This document shows, one piece after another, positions 32,485 to 44,242 of a stretch of DNA of 64,000 nt. The stretch spans positions 744,001 to 808,000 of the forward strand of contig NW_026960609.1 in the NCBI RefSeq assembly GCF_021018805.1, written 5' to 3'. Under the pieces are notes generated by a model that was not told the DNA's origin, searched no databases, and saw nothing but the letters and a program-made list of their open reading frames with translations. Both the position numbers and the translations under genes were made by a program. Each line of letters begins with the position of its first letter. The stretch's first letter is position 1. The stretch is from Prinia subflava (taxonomy: Eukaryota > Chordata > Aves > Passeriformes > Cisticolidae).

Positions 32485-32700
32485 GGTGACAGTTCGAGAC
32501 AGAGGCAACAGGCACAAGCTGAAACACAGGGGGATGCCTCTGAGCATCAGGAAAGGCTTTTTTTTAGTGTGAGCACTGGCATAGGCTGCCTGGAGAGGGT
32601 GTGGAATCTGTCTTCTAGGAGCTACTCAAAAGGTGCCTGGATATGGTCCTGGCTCTACGTGTACAAGAGAACTCCCAGATGTCCCATCCAACCTCAGTCA
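32485..32700 (+). mobile_element. CR1 LINE fragment
   Basis: Plus-orientation CR1 3' part, with GGCATAGGCTGCCTGGAGAG at 32578-32597 and the following phrase about a short Lys-Gly tail region typical of CR1 3' ends. It is diverged and truncated at both sides. Confidence 0.75.
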
Positions 32701-34256
32701 TTTCATGGTCATGTGAAACCATCAAAAACTGTGATTTGGTGAGCAACACAATAACAACAAGCCAGGGTAGCTTAATAGCCCCAGAGCGGTTCACAATCAC
32801 AGCCCTGTGGAGCAACAATGTGAGAGTGAGGAATAGATAGATACAGCTTCTGCACTTTACCTCCACTGTGCTTCACGGTGTCTGCCTGCTGGTCGGGGTC
32901 AGGCAGCCTGACTGACACCTGCCTGCAATGCACCACAGCTCCTTTGAGTGCCTAAGCTGCTGCACTGTGAGGATCAGTGTACACAGAGGTAGAATGTTTC
33001 TGAAGGACACAAAGGATGTGGGTAGTGGGATGCACCGTTGGAAGCACAGTACAGATGTAGCTAAGGAGAATAAAAAAAACTTGTCAAGGATCCCAAATAA
33101 GTCCACGTATAAAAGAAGAAACTGAACCTATATCTCCACTCCAGGATTAATGCTTAAATTATTTGTCTTCCCTTCCTTTTAGAAGAAATTATTTCTACAC
33201 TTTGTTCATCTATTCTTTACTCTGGAGATACCTGAAACAAAGTTTACCCAGCAAAAGCTGATTGAAACTTGTAGAATAGGGACACTATTGTTTAGTCTCT
33301 TGAGTTCATATGTCTACAAACTTTCAAACTTTTTGGAGGACAATTGCCATCTTTTCAAGATTTGTGAATGCTCACCCTTTCACAAAGTTTTCTGTCACAG
33401 GAAATTGTAAAGGGCCATGCTCAACACGGTAGCAGGTGATGATATTTGAAGTTAACTAACTCATACCAGTACATGAAAACAGGGTAATATTTGTCAAAAT
33501 GTATTTGGAGAGGTGAATACTGTATTTACCATGGTAAAAAACAATCTGAAGAATACCTGTTTCTGATGAAATGCTGAAGGTTAATAGTAAGAAAAATAGA
33601 GGTGTATTTCTCATTTAACTCAGAGCAAACTTGTTTGGTTTATGATGCTGGCATTAAAAATCTACTTAACCTTGCCTTCATTACAGTTTGTAAACTGGGA
33701 TTAATACTCTTCCCACTACAATGGAGACATTGTAGAACTCTTCCTAATTTGTTTTCTGCACTTTTGTGAACCCTCCTGACTTTTCAAATTACTGTCTCGG
33801 ATAACCTGAACTGCATACAGGGTAGGGGTTCCTTCATACAGTGTATGGGAAGAAAAAAATAACCTTGGGTATGCACACGGGCTCATAAACAATGAATTTC
33901 ACATTCATTCACCACTGTGCAAATGGAAAGTACAAGGCTTGAGTACTCAAGAAATTCTAAAGATAAAAGTGAGAAACATGCATTGAAAGGAGAAAAGAAG
34001 ACACAAATTCCACTTCCATATGGAATATCTGCACCAGTCTGCAGATTTGATCTTAGCTAAGCAGGAACGAGAAAGGGATTTTATGATGTTTATTGAAGGC
34101 TCAATTGCATTTCTTCTTAAATATATTGGGGGTTTTTATGAGAAAGAAAGCTTTATTTGTATAAGAAAGAGGATTGAAATATATCTAACACCACACTTGA
34201 TGGAATAAAAGCTCTGCAACACACATCTCATAAAGCTCTCATGCAATATGGTCCCC
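32701..34256. other. Intron-like DNA, nothing recognised
   Basis: Short open frames only; no repeat family identified by eye. Confidence 0.45.
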
Positions 34257-34347
34257 TGTTGCCAGAGATCAGCCACTGTCAAGACAGCACTCAATACGAG
34301 TTAGAAATTTTGCTCGTTTATTCAGCTATTTGGCATACATTTAGACT
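34257..34347 (-). mobile_element. ERV-2 3' LTR, outer part
   Basis: Matches the end of the 5' LTR (43847-43940) and begins TGTTGCCAGAG on the plus strand. It is cut at 34347 by a later LTR insertion and continues at 35723. Confidence 0.87.
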
Positions 34348-35722
34348 TGTCTTGGTTTGAGGGGGAGGTGAATTTTCCAGGAAGTTGTGGGCAAACCAAT
34401 CAGTGGTCAGGTTTTATGCTGGCACTTGGAGTAGCCACTGGGAGGTTTGGACACGCCTCTGAGAACACAAGGGGTTAAAAGCAAGGACTCCCAGAGGGTC
34501 TGCCTCTTTTGGGTTCCGGTTTCAGCAGAGAAACAGAGAAACATCTTCGCCTCCTCCCCTGCTCAGCTTACAAGGCTGAGTGGGGGAGGGGAACCATGTG
34601 GTCAAGCTGAGGAGAACCATGTGGCCAGGCTGAGGTAAGTTGGAGCCCCTGGGGGGGGGGGGAAGAGAGTGAACAGGACTGGAGCTGAGCTGGCCCCATC
34701 CAGGATGGAGGGGTGGAAAACTGTGGAGGTGCCTTCTGTCCCGTCCCATTCCCCCCCACCCCCCCCCACCCCTCCGCCTCCAGGAGAAGGTGCCCAGCTG
34801 TGTGTGGCAGTTGCCGAGCCTGGGAGTGCCTGAGCCTGCAGCCCTGCCGGGAGCCAAGAACTGCTAACTCTTTCTGAGGCAGAAGGAAACTTTTTCCAGA
34901 TATTGATTCTCATGGCTAGTGGTTTCAGAAGAGAGAGAGAGACAGCCTGGGACCGAGATGATAAAGGAAGATGAAAAGAACCCCAGATGGGCAGGGATGA
35001 AGAGGAGTGGCTTTTAGGCTGGACTTTTCTTGCATAATGTTAGCCATGGACTGAACTTGAGTCTCTTTTGAACATAAACTGCATTTGGGTGGATGTAGCC
35101 GGCTCGACTTGCTGCAGTGGAGCGAACAGAGAAGAGAGGAAGAAGGTGTGGTGGCACCCTCTGCCCTCAGAGAAGGAACCCTCGGCCCCAGGGGAAAGAT
35201 GGGGAGACCCCAGCATGCAAGCATCCTTAAATAGAGCCCTATATGCAGCTTTAGCCCATGGACAGTGGTGAGAGCACTGGACATGGAAAAGAGTGTCACC
35301 CTGGTAGATTTCTCCGGGTGGTGCAATGGGTGACATAGGAACACATAAAGGGTGGACCTGTGTTTTCTGAGGAGCAGTCTGTGGTGCAAGAGAGACTCCT
35401 CTCTCCCTTGCTGAACTGAAGATTAGTTTTTCTGAGTAGTAATTCTTTGATTTAAAACCCAAGGTTTTAGTCTATAGAGAGTAATGTGTAAGGGGTGGAA
35501 ATTGGGGGAGGAGAAGAAATGTTCTGGGAAGTTTTCATTTCTGGTTTTTGGGTTTTTTTCCTTTTCTATTTCTGTTCTTATGTAATGTAATAAAGTTTTG
35601 TTTTCTGTTTTCAAATTTTGGGCCTGCTCTGCTCTGTTCCTAATGACATCCCACAGTAGTTGTTAGGGAAAAAACATATATTCATGGGTGCATTAACATC
35701 TGGCCAGTGCCAACCCACAACA
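34348..35722 (+). mobile_element. Long solo LTR (1,375 bp) inside ERV-2's 3' LTR
   Basis: It begins TGTCTTGGTTTGAG and ends CCACAACA, interrupting the ERV-2 LTR between CATTTA and TACTGTG. The flanks AGACT (34343-34347) and ATACT (35723-35727) fit a 5-bp target duplication with one change, the length typical of ERVL-type elements. AATAAA lies near 35589-35594. The start TGTCTTGGTTTG is shared with the LTR at 56499-57325. The small open frames in it, including proline-rich ones at 34522-34913, are not convincing genes. A donor-like GAG|GTAAGT sits near 34634. Confidence 0.85.
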
Positions 35723-36022
35723 ATACTGTGCTAAGCATATCATGCACGTAACTGAACATCATTGGTTAAACCATAATGTTCACGTGTCCTTGCAGTATAC
35801 ATAATTGGCTTAGAAGCTCTATCCACGTGGCTGGATGCTGTGAGTCTTCACCTTATCGTCAGCACATCCTGTCTAACATCCTGTTATAGCTATTGCTCCA
35901 AAACTTTACTTCATCCTTATCACACCTAAAGAACAGTTCAAGGACGTTTCAGCTTCTACTCATCCTTTCGGCTAAAAGCAGGATTGTGCACATGTCCCTG
36001 CTTTTCCAGCCATGCATCCACA
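35723..36022 (-). mobile_element. ERV-2 3' LTR, inner part
   Basis: Continues the LTR after the 1,375-bp insertion. The minus strand starts TGTGGATGCATGG at 36022. It also encodes the last residues of the decayed env frame, as in ERV-1. Confidence 0.88.
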
Positions 36023-37186
36023 ATTCCCCCATTTTCTTTTTGCACAATTCATGCCTGTTCTGTTACTTTCGCAAACATTCTGCGCGCACAACAACAAACA
36101 ACCAAACAAACACATTCCCAAGATAACCGCTAACAACACAATTCCTGTTTTCACTAATCCCCTTATCCATCCATCAAGGCCCAACCAATCACATAATGAC
36201 TCCAATCCAAAGAATCCTACATCTTGCTGAATTTTGTTAACATGTTGCTGTAAATTCTGTATTTTCTTGTGGATGGACTCAGAATGATCCTCAAGGTCCA
36301 TGCAACACATTCCATCAAAGTCTTCACAACCATGATCATAAGCTAATAACAAGAAATCAATTGCTGCACAGTTCTGTAATACTGCATGCTGCACACTAGA
36401 TAAATGCTTAGCTAATAAAGATAAAACATTAATAGTAGCATTAGCCTGTTTAACAACCCAGCAAGCTAATATTTCTAAATTTTTATGGGCATTGCCAGCA
36501 GTAGCTGCAGGGAGAAACAATGCTGACAAAACATCATGCCATTTACTCCATAACTTTACCCCATCATTACAGTTTTCTCCAAGGGATATAGTGGGTGTGC
36601 GTTTAGTTCGGCTATATTGTATTTTAACCTTCAGGTGACTGGAATTAGGATGATGGTGTGGCATTGCCATGCTTATTTGTCCAATTGTACATGGCCCACC
36701 AACAGGTGCTGGAGGTATCCTGGCCCAGGCGCTATTGCCACTTATTAAAAATAGGCCAGCTGGTAATTGCCTAGGGTAGATCGATGATGCTGGGGTTGTT
36801 TTATTCTAACTCAGCTCCAAGCACCATAAAGATTCATTATTCCATCCATTTGACCCTGTAACAAAAGTAGGCCTTATATGATTGTCACTCTTTATCCCCA
36901 ATGGCTACCCATATGCTGATGCATTAAAATAAAAACATGAAGGAGCACTAAGTGTCCCAGGAATTTCAATCTCTTGAGGATGGCCTGGATAAAAGGGTAG
37001 TGTAGGGATCCATGAATTGATTCCATGCATCCATTTTCCAGTTATCAAGGTAAAGCTAATCGCCAATCCATTTTCATAATAGTTTACCTCACTGCTACAA
37101 AAATCTCCTATGGGGGTCTCAGTCAACAAATTTATGTTGGAGTCATTTATCGTAACACCTACCAAACATGTCACAAATGGTGACAT
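35972..37186 (-). pseudogene. env: ERV-2 env, decayed (SU fragment and TM)
   Basis: A minus-strand frame at 36905-37186 is an SU fragment, and one at 35972-36670 carries TM. TM shows a hydrophobic Ala-rich segment, LQNCAAIDF, then DHGCEDFDGMCC (C-X6-CC) and a membrane anchor with LLAVILGMCLFGCLLLC. The TM is of alpharetroviral type and close in layout to ERV-1's. Stops and frame changes lie between the two parts (36671-36904). The C-terminal end runs into the 3' LTR. Confidence 0.85.
36023..36040 (-). other. ERV-2 polypurine tract
   Basis: On the minus strand AAAGAAAATGGGGGAAT precedes the LTR start TGTGG. It lies within the env frame. Confidence 0.75.
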
Positions 37187-37930
37187 TGGGACGGCTAAAC
37201 TAGGGCAAAAGGAGGTAGTATTCAGGCTTCATGTCTGTGTTACCCAAAAATTTTCTCTGGGGTCAAATAAGGCTTTCCCGGGGTCTGCTGTGACAGCATC
37301 AACCTTGTGTAGTGTGGCTAGAATGTAGAATGGTGATTACGATGACCATTACGGCGCCACTGCCAGTACCTGCACGTCCTTTCCCATCTATCTTCAGGAA
37401 CCCCATGTTGAATGGGGACTCTCACCCCCCTACTAAACTGCTGTTCCAAGATATGTGTATCCCTAAGGGTAACTGCATGTTTCAAAGTTTGCTGGACAAG
37501 CCAAACTACCCAGGCTCTGCATCTGGCTCCTTCGTTTTCCAAAAAACCCTCTAAACTGTGATCGTCTAACTGTACTTCTCCAAAATACTCTCTTCATGCT
37601 GCCCAAGGATTTCCAGGGCAAAAATTACCATTACAGCTAATACAACAGGCAATCAAATCGAGGCGACTCCTATGGATCGAAATAATTCGCTGGCAGCCTC
37701 TGCACTTAATCTTTGCCCACCAATCACAACTACCACATTCACAAGAAGATTGTCACAAACAATGTAAATACACCACATTAGGTCTAATGTTCAGCCGAAC
37801 TTGCTGTAATAATAACTGAGCTGTATCTTCTGTCGAGGAGAAAAAGAACTGGGGCCCTAGGATCTGTGCGGCCTGGTGGATAAGTGGCTCAAGAGCAAGC
37901 TGCTAATGGCATTCTTCATGTCTTTCTGCT

Positions 37931-40656
37931 TCAGGATCCAGCTTGCCTCGGTGACTCAATTGCTGTTTTGGTCCACTGGCTAGGTACCCACAGTGGTCCA
38001 TTTCCTGTAGAAACACACATATACCCTCGGCCATTAAATATAACATCAACAGGTCCTTCCCATATTCCCATTTTGGGATCCCTGTAGTTTACTCTCATAA
38101 TTATTTTGGGTTGGCTTGGAGATACACATGCATGATGAATTACAACAGGTGTATCTGACTGCTCTCCAAATACACACAAATAATTTAGCACAAACAGTGT
38201 CTTATCTAATCTCTGCTTGGCATCTGTAATGTCCTTAAACTTCTGCAAATAGTCCTTAAGAACATGATGTGTCCTTTCAACAATCGCTTGTCCAGTTGGG
38301 GAGTTTGGAAGGCCCCACTTATGTATAATTCCCCATACCTTCATAAATTTCCTGACACTGTCACTGACATAGGCAGGCCCATTGTCTGTCTTTATCTGTT
38401 CAGGTACTTCCATTACAGCAAAACATTTGGTCAAACGTTTGCACACATGAAGGCTTTTCTCTCCTGTTTCTACTGTGGCCCACACCATTTTTGAGAAAGT
38501 GTCTACTGTAACATGTACATATTTTAACCTTCTGAATTCTGAAATATGAGTTACATCCATTAGCCAAAGTTCCAGTGCTTTTAGGCCTCAAGGATTGACC
38601 CCTAGGCCTAACCCAAGCCCATGATGACTGCATTGCGGATATGCTCTCACGAAGGCTTGTGCTTCAGCATGTGTTAGCTGATATTGCTTCCTCAGGCCTT
38701 TGGCATTTTGATGGAACTGTTCATGTGCCAGTCACGCTTCTTCAAAGTGGTTCTTGGGCAGCTGATAACATACTGTACTAACTAATTGATCTGCTCTTGC
38801 ATTGCCTTCTCCTAACCTCAATTCCCATTGATGACTCCTAATATGTATTATACAATACTGGGCTTGTCTGGCTCTTGTAGCTCGTTGTGTCATCAAAAAC
38901 AGTTCTTGCAGCCGATCGTTGTGCACATCTCGGATAAAGGCATCTTCAATACGTCGGGCTACACCTGCTACATACAAAGAATCAGTAACTACATTCAGCG
39001 GCATGTTTAGCCATTGTGACAGGGCCCAGAATACTGCCAACAGTTCTAAGGTTTGCAACATGTCAGTCCTTTGTCCACACAATATCTGCTTCTTCCAATG
39101 TTGTTCTTCTTTCCACACAATTGCTGCCTTGTGGCTAGCTTTTCCTACATCTGTATACAGCGTCATTCCATTCTTCAGTGGCGTTTCTGAACATTTTGGT
39201 AGTTGTACCCATTCACATCTATTGAGCAGTTGGTATTCTTTTCCTTCTGGCTTTTCAGTAGTTACTACACCCTCATATCCCAATAGTGCTAGTTCTAGTG
39301 CTGTTGAGTGCCTTAGGCTCCATTACAGATCAGCCAAACTTAGAGGGTCACCAATACTGTCGGGTTCCTGTCCTGTCCACTGATGGCCAGCAACCAAGTG
39401 CGACCTTTCCAGATTACTTCCCCAATGGCTTCCATTTTTGTCTGAATACTTTTGCATGGTTGAGTGGATGTGAAGATCCATTCCAAGACAAAACCTGTTT
39501 TGTTTCTGCTGTCGTCTATTCTGTCCATTCAGCTTGTCAATGGCATCACTTGTTGTCTTAGGCCTCCCTTCTTCCCCGTTTTTCTTTTGCCATTGACAAA
39601 GCACAGCAAACACAGTGGTGGGTCATGTCACCACAAGCAGATGGATGGGTAACTCAAGAATATGATGTGAAGCCCATTGAGTGGAAATGAGATGACCAAG
39701 GCAGTTAATACAGTCTTGCTGCTCTTGAGTAAGTTCTATGCGTTGATCTGCATCAGTACCTCTGAGTAATGGCAAGAGTGGGTACAATTCATTGTTTGTA
39801 ATGCCAACTAGAGTTTGAACCCACTGTAGATCACCAAGCAGCATTTGCACATCTGTGAGCGTGGAAATTTGAGTTGCAATCATGATTTTTTGTGGAGTGA
39901 TTATTGCATCATTATGAGCCAACCCAAATATTTCCAAGGGCTCTTCTGTTGAATCTTCTCAGGCACAATTTGCAACCCAGATTTCCTTAAGGCAGTTGCA
40001 AGATATTCTACATCAGGCTGTTGAAATGGGACCGCTTTGGCAACCAGGATATCATCCATGTAATGGTAGATAACACAGTCCTTCCAGGCAGTACAAACTG
40101 GTCGGAGAGCTGCAGCTACATACAATTAGCACGTGGTAGGGCTGTTGCACATTCCCTGCGGTAAAACCACCCATTGATAGCGTTGTGAAGGCCCACTCTT
40201 ATTGACTGCAGGCAAGGTGAAGGCAAATTGTTGAGTATCATCAGGATGTAGTGGGATGGTAAAAAAGCAATCTTTCAAGTCAATGACAAGAAGGTTCCAG
40301 GATGCTGGTAACATCACCGGTGAAGGAAGCCCAGGTTGTAAAGCTCCCATGGCCTGCATTTGATTATTAACCTTGTGCAAATCATGAAGGAGCCTATATT
40401 TTCCAGATTTTTTCGGAATCACAAAAATGGGTGTGTTCCGTGGGCTCGTAGATGGATGTATATGCCCTGCTAACAATTGTTCATTGACTAATTCACGTGC
40501 CTTTTGCAGCCTCTCTTCCAACAGCAGCCACTGCTCTACCCATACAGGTGTGTCCATTAACTGAGTGATCATTAAAATGGGTGGCTGCTCAGCAGGGGCT
40601 GCTGATGAAAAACCGATCCTGGTGTTGTTAGCACCACTCCCCACTGGTTTAAACAT
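37931..40656 (-). pseudogene. pol: ERV-2 pol, decayed (RT, RNase H, integrase)
   Basis: From right to left: reverse transcriptase at 40126-40656 with VIDLKDCFF and LPQGM; its catalytic YMDD (in IYHYMDDIL) is at about 40050-40065 in the next segment, just after an in-frame stop near 40126; connection segments at 39323-39937; RNase H at 38732-39283 with TDVG, VTDSLYVAG and HIRSHQ; integrase at 37931-38560 with MDVTHI, TDNGPAY and SPTGQAIVE (DD35E set). At least five breaks separate these segments. The missing stretch 38561-38731 would hold the zinc-binding region of integrase. The region 37187-37930 contains the pol 3' end and env 5' part in unreadable form. Confidence 0.9.
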
Positions 40657-40658
40657 TC

Positions 40659-41280
40659 TCAGCCAATCAAGGCAAACACCCTTTCAGGCAAGGGCAAAAC
40701 AAAAATATGAGTTATGGCAACCTTATCTTCTGTTTTTAATGTTACGGGGTTGACACTGATCATAGGTGTCGACTGTCCCTCTACTCCTACAATGTCAGCA
40801 GTATGCTGTTTTAAAGGCCAGCGACTTGGCCATGCAGCCCTAGTGACAGTGGTGGCGTCTGTACCTGTATCCAAAAGCGCTGTGATCTGTCTGCTCTCAT
40901 TTCCATGGATAAGGGTAACCTCTTGTACCAGCCTGTCTTTCATGTCCAGTGTCAAGCAAGCAGCATCTCCCGTCGATCCAAAGCCTTTGCTTCCACATTC
41001 CAATGTATTTTGAACTGTTGTCACCTTAGCAATCATGTTTTCTATTGGAATCATTTGGGCTATTTTACCACCAGCAGGTATGTAAATTGGAGGAGCATCA
41101 GTATAGGCCATGATCTGAATTATTCCAGTGTAATCAGCATCAATTAACCCAGGAACTACTATTATGCCTTTAATGACTGCTGATGAACGGCCAATCAATA
41201 GTCCTCCCAGTTGTCACTTGCTATCTTCTATAGGCCCTACAGAAGTGGTGGGAATTTTTACATCTGTTCCCATTAAGGTG
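40659..41280 (-). pseudogene. pro: ERV-2 pro: dUTPase and protease, partly open
   Basis: The 179-codon frame 40659-41198 includes dUTPase motifs (GRSS, PGLIDADYTG, a C-terminal GSKGFGSTG) followed by a retropepsin segment with ALLDTGTD. The usual DTGA is here DTGT. It stops next to pol. The N-terminal dUTPase part to about 41280 is out of frame or has stops. Confidence 0.85.
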
Positions 41281-41284
41281 GTAT

Positions 41285-43680
41285 CTACAGCTGACTCCAG
41301 GTAGATTCTGAGACTTCCAGCTGTGGAGGGCTGTCCAAACACCTAGCTTGGGCAGCAGCTACTGTTGTCTTCGCACGGTTGCCATACGCGCTCCGCTTGC
41401 TGTTTCTCGAACATCGACATACAGTGGTGGCATGACAACTGCTCTGGCATCGGTCACACCAGACAGTAGCCATACACACTCAACGCATGTGTCCAGGTCT
41501 TCCACATTTATAACACACAGCAGGAGTACTGACTCTCTTTCCCTGTTGCTTCAATGCGGCTGCCAATATTTGCGTCTGGCCTTGTACAGCACCTTTCACT
41601 GCCTCGGCAATAAGTGCAGCATTTTGACTCAAGTCTTGTTTAGCCATTTTTTCCACCATTTCGTCTACCGAGGCACCATTCAGAAGCATTGAGAGAATCA
41701 TCTTTGTTTTGGAATTAGCATTATCAAAGGCCAAAATTTTAAACATGTTGCTGCGCATCTCAGTAGTCAAGTCAGGATGACATTGTAATGCTTCATGCAA
41801 CTGATTTACAAAATTGGAAAAATTCTCCATTTGGCCTTGCTTAATATTTGTAAACAATGGTTCTCGTTGGTCATGAGGGATGGACAGCATTGCTTGTTTG
41901 GCTGTGGCGGCAGCAGCATGATGCATTTGTATAGGAAATGTGAGCTGTACATTGGTATCTGCATAAGCTCCTCTTCCAGTCAACTGTTCCACTTGGACTG
42001 CAAACAAGGGATCCCCCACTTGTTGTGGCTTCTGTGCCTCTCTTTGAACTTGTCATTCCCATTCTCTCTCCCACAACAAGTACTGTTGCCCTGGTTTGAA
42101 GACTTTTCTAAGCCTTCTGTATTGTTCTTCATATTGGAATCAGAAATTTTACTTTATCACACTTTCTACTATAAACAATGGCCATGTTTTGCTAACTCTT
42201 TCCTTGTTCACATATTTTTAGGTGGGAGAAGAAAGTTGATTGACAGTTGGCTTGACCAATGTGGTTTGAGAGGTGGAATTCCATCCTCCAGTCCACGGCC
42301 GCCATAGGAAATGTATAAAATTGAGTTTTGTAAATAAACTTGTCCCTTTTTCCTGCTTTGCTCACCAGCATGTCCTCATGCAGTTCTTTTCGTGTCATCT
42401 GTGACAAAGTACTGTGATGGTGTCAATAGTAACCTTGCAATAGTCATGCAATCATTTGGGCACACGATATCCAAGGTGAACAAATAATGGATAATGTTTT
42501 TTGCAGTTTCTGAATGCAGTCCATATTGGGTAACAGTGATTTTTGCTTGTTTTGCTTGTTGTCCTATGGCTTCCATTCTGCAGCTAGTCCAGTTTGCGTT
42601 TGCTGCAGCGCTATGGGGAAAGTGACTGCAGAGGCTGCTTGCCATTCCTCTTCCAGGATCGCATTGTGGATGAAGCCCGACCATCTATTTCCTGCTTGTT
42701 TAGGTTTTATCACAATTCCTTCTGACGAGGAGATAAGCACAGGTTCTTGCAGTGGTCTGGTGGATGGAGCCGTTGGTCTGCTAAAGTGATTAGGATTCAT
42801 TTGAGGTGGTTTTCCAACATGCATACGCTTTGTCATTTCTTGTTCTGCTTCCCATTGTTTCTGTGGGAGACCCTTGTCTCCCTCAGCCAAATCAATTGCT
42901 TGGCTTGTTGCACTCTTTTGTTGTGCAAGCTCTTCTAATTTCTTCAGCACTCTTTCATTAATTACTCAGTTTCACTTGTTTCACTTGACTCTATACCAGG
43001 TGGGTTCTTTGTAACTTCCATAGCAGGAGAGGGTGACGCATGCCCACTGACACATCATGATCCATGTGAGCAAGGGAGACAAGGCGTTGTTTGTCCACTA
43101 GATGGCAGCAGAGGATAAGCTTGTGGTCAGTGAGCCACTTTGCTTTGCTCTATTACATCATGACTTGGCATGGGTTCAGGGACTGTGTCTCACTGAGTCG
43201 AACCATCTGCTGTCTTGGCAGCTGCTTCCCTTTTGCTACTTCAGCGGCAGAGCTTTTTGGCTGCTGCTGCACTGCCCTTGTCGGTGGCATATGATTAGTT
43301 CCAAAAAATCTCCCAAGACGAGAAGTCATTGCTTCAGGGACCAAGGGGGGGAGTTGGAGGGCGTAGCACCTCTGTAGCTGCCGGAGTGACCTTGCGCTCC
43401 GTTTTGATCTACAGTAATGTTTTGATTACCCCGCGCCACAAGCTTCCCAGCTCTTTAGCCGATTTACTTCCTTCAATCATCTTTTCCCATAGGGCATTGC
43501 CTACCTCCCTCCATTCTTCAGGGCTAAACATTAGTGATACATCTTTCATATATCCATGTTCTTTAGCCCATTTTAGAAGCTATTTGAGCTGTTTCTCCTC
43601 GGTGTTTATCCCTCACTTAGCAAGGCTACATTTCAACAGCCCAAGGGCTGTGTCCCACTCCATCGTTCGTTCAGGGTAGC
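41285..43680 (-). pseudogene. gag: ERV-2 gag, decayed and split by an LTR
   Basis: Segments of capsid and nucleocapsid are open at 41480-42019 (major homology region near FTNIKQGQMENFSNF, then CYKCGRPGHM) and 41285-41479 (a second Cys-His segment). A stop interrupts the first zinc knuckle at about 41480. More N-terminal pieces are at 42376-42684 and 42564-42950, and matrix-like sequence reaches to about 43680. A 323-bp LTR (42084-42406) splits the capsid. Confidence 0.8.
42084..42406 (+). mobile_element. Solo LTR (323 bp) inside ERV-2 gag
   Basis: It begins TGTTGCCCTGG and ends TCTGTGACA. AAGTAC at 42078-42083 and 42407-42412 is a perfect 6-bp target duplication, and removing the insert rejoins the gag capsid frame around SQY. 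TATAAA lies at 42314-42319 and AATAAA at 42333-42338. Its U3 (TTGACCAATGTGGTTTGAGA) resembles that of 20504-20833 and 27187-27520, but it ends in CA. Confidence 0.92.
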
Positions 43681-43824
43681 GGTCTTACCTGTCTGCAGGT
43701 CTGACTTGAGGTCGTAGTCAGAAATACAGCTATTTCCCTTATCAAGATGCCTTCCCACTCTGATCTCCGCTCTCCATCTGCCTCTTTCAGTTATCCACAG
43801 ATTTGAGAGTCTCCATTTCCCGAT

Positions 43825-43842
43825 CTGAGGGTTTGGGCACCA
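43825..43842 (-). other. ERV-2 primer binding site, tRNA-Phe-like
   Basis: On the minus strand TGGTGCCCAAACCC starts four bases after the LTR end. It fits tRNA-Phe with one mismatch in the first 14 bases and is diverged beyond that. Confidence 0.55.
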
Positions 43843-43846
43843 GAAA

Positions 43847-44236
43847 TGTTGCCAGAGATCAGTCGCTGTCAAGACAGCACTCAATATGAGTTAGAAATCT
43901 TGCTCATTTATTCAGCTATTTGGCATACATTTATACTGTGCCAAGCATATCATGCACATAACTCCGAACATAATTGGTTAAACCATAATGTTCACGTGTC
44001 CTTGCAGTATACATAATTGGCTTAAAAGCTCTGTCCATGCAGCTGGATGCTGTGAGCCTTCTCCAATTTATGGTCAGCACATCCTGTCTAACATCCTGTT
44101 ATAGCTATTGCTCCAAAGTTTACTTCATCCTTATCCCATCTAAAGAACAGTTCAAGGACGTTTCAGCTTCTACTCATCCTTTAGGCTAAAAGCAGGATTG
44201 TGCACATGTCCCTGCTTTTCCAGCCATGTATCCACA
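43847..44236 (-). mobile_element. ERV-2 5' LTR (390 bp)
   Basis: The minus strand begins TGTGGATACATGG at 44236 and ends TCTGGCAACA at 43847. It matches the solo LTR at 29603-29993 and the split 3' LTR. It is followed on its outer side by a purine-rich tract (minus strand AAATAGGGGAAT) that looks like a polypurine tract, which is unexpected next to a 5' LTR. Confidence 0.88.
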
Positions 44237-44242
44237 ATTCCC

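Larger units (their letters stand above)
34257..44236 (-). mobile_element. ERV-2: old, broken betaretrovirus-like provirus
   Basis: The minus-strand element runs from the 5' LTR at the right (43847-44236) through gag, pro, pol and env to the 3' LTR at the left (34257-36022, itself split). The gene order and the dUTPase-protease frame are betaretroviral. The TM is alpharetrovirus-like, with the same C-X6-CC region as ERV-1, so both seem to come from one broad lineage. Every gene carries stops or frameshifts and the LTRs have diverged. Two later LTR insertions lie inside it. A target duplication is not clear: GTCCCC at the left and ATTCCC at the right agree at only 4 of 6 bases. Confidence 0.9.

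Noticed and set aside
34522..34913. Proline-rich minus-strand frames of about 100 codons
   Set aside because: They lie inside the 1,375-bp LTR and reflect C/G-rich runs; no gene evidence.
34257..44242. GTCCCC/ATTCCC as target duplication of ERV-2
   Set aside because: Only 4 of 6 bases agree, and the right-hand flank looks like a polypurine tract, so I do not claim it.
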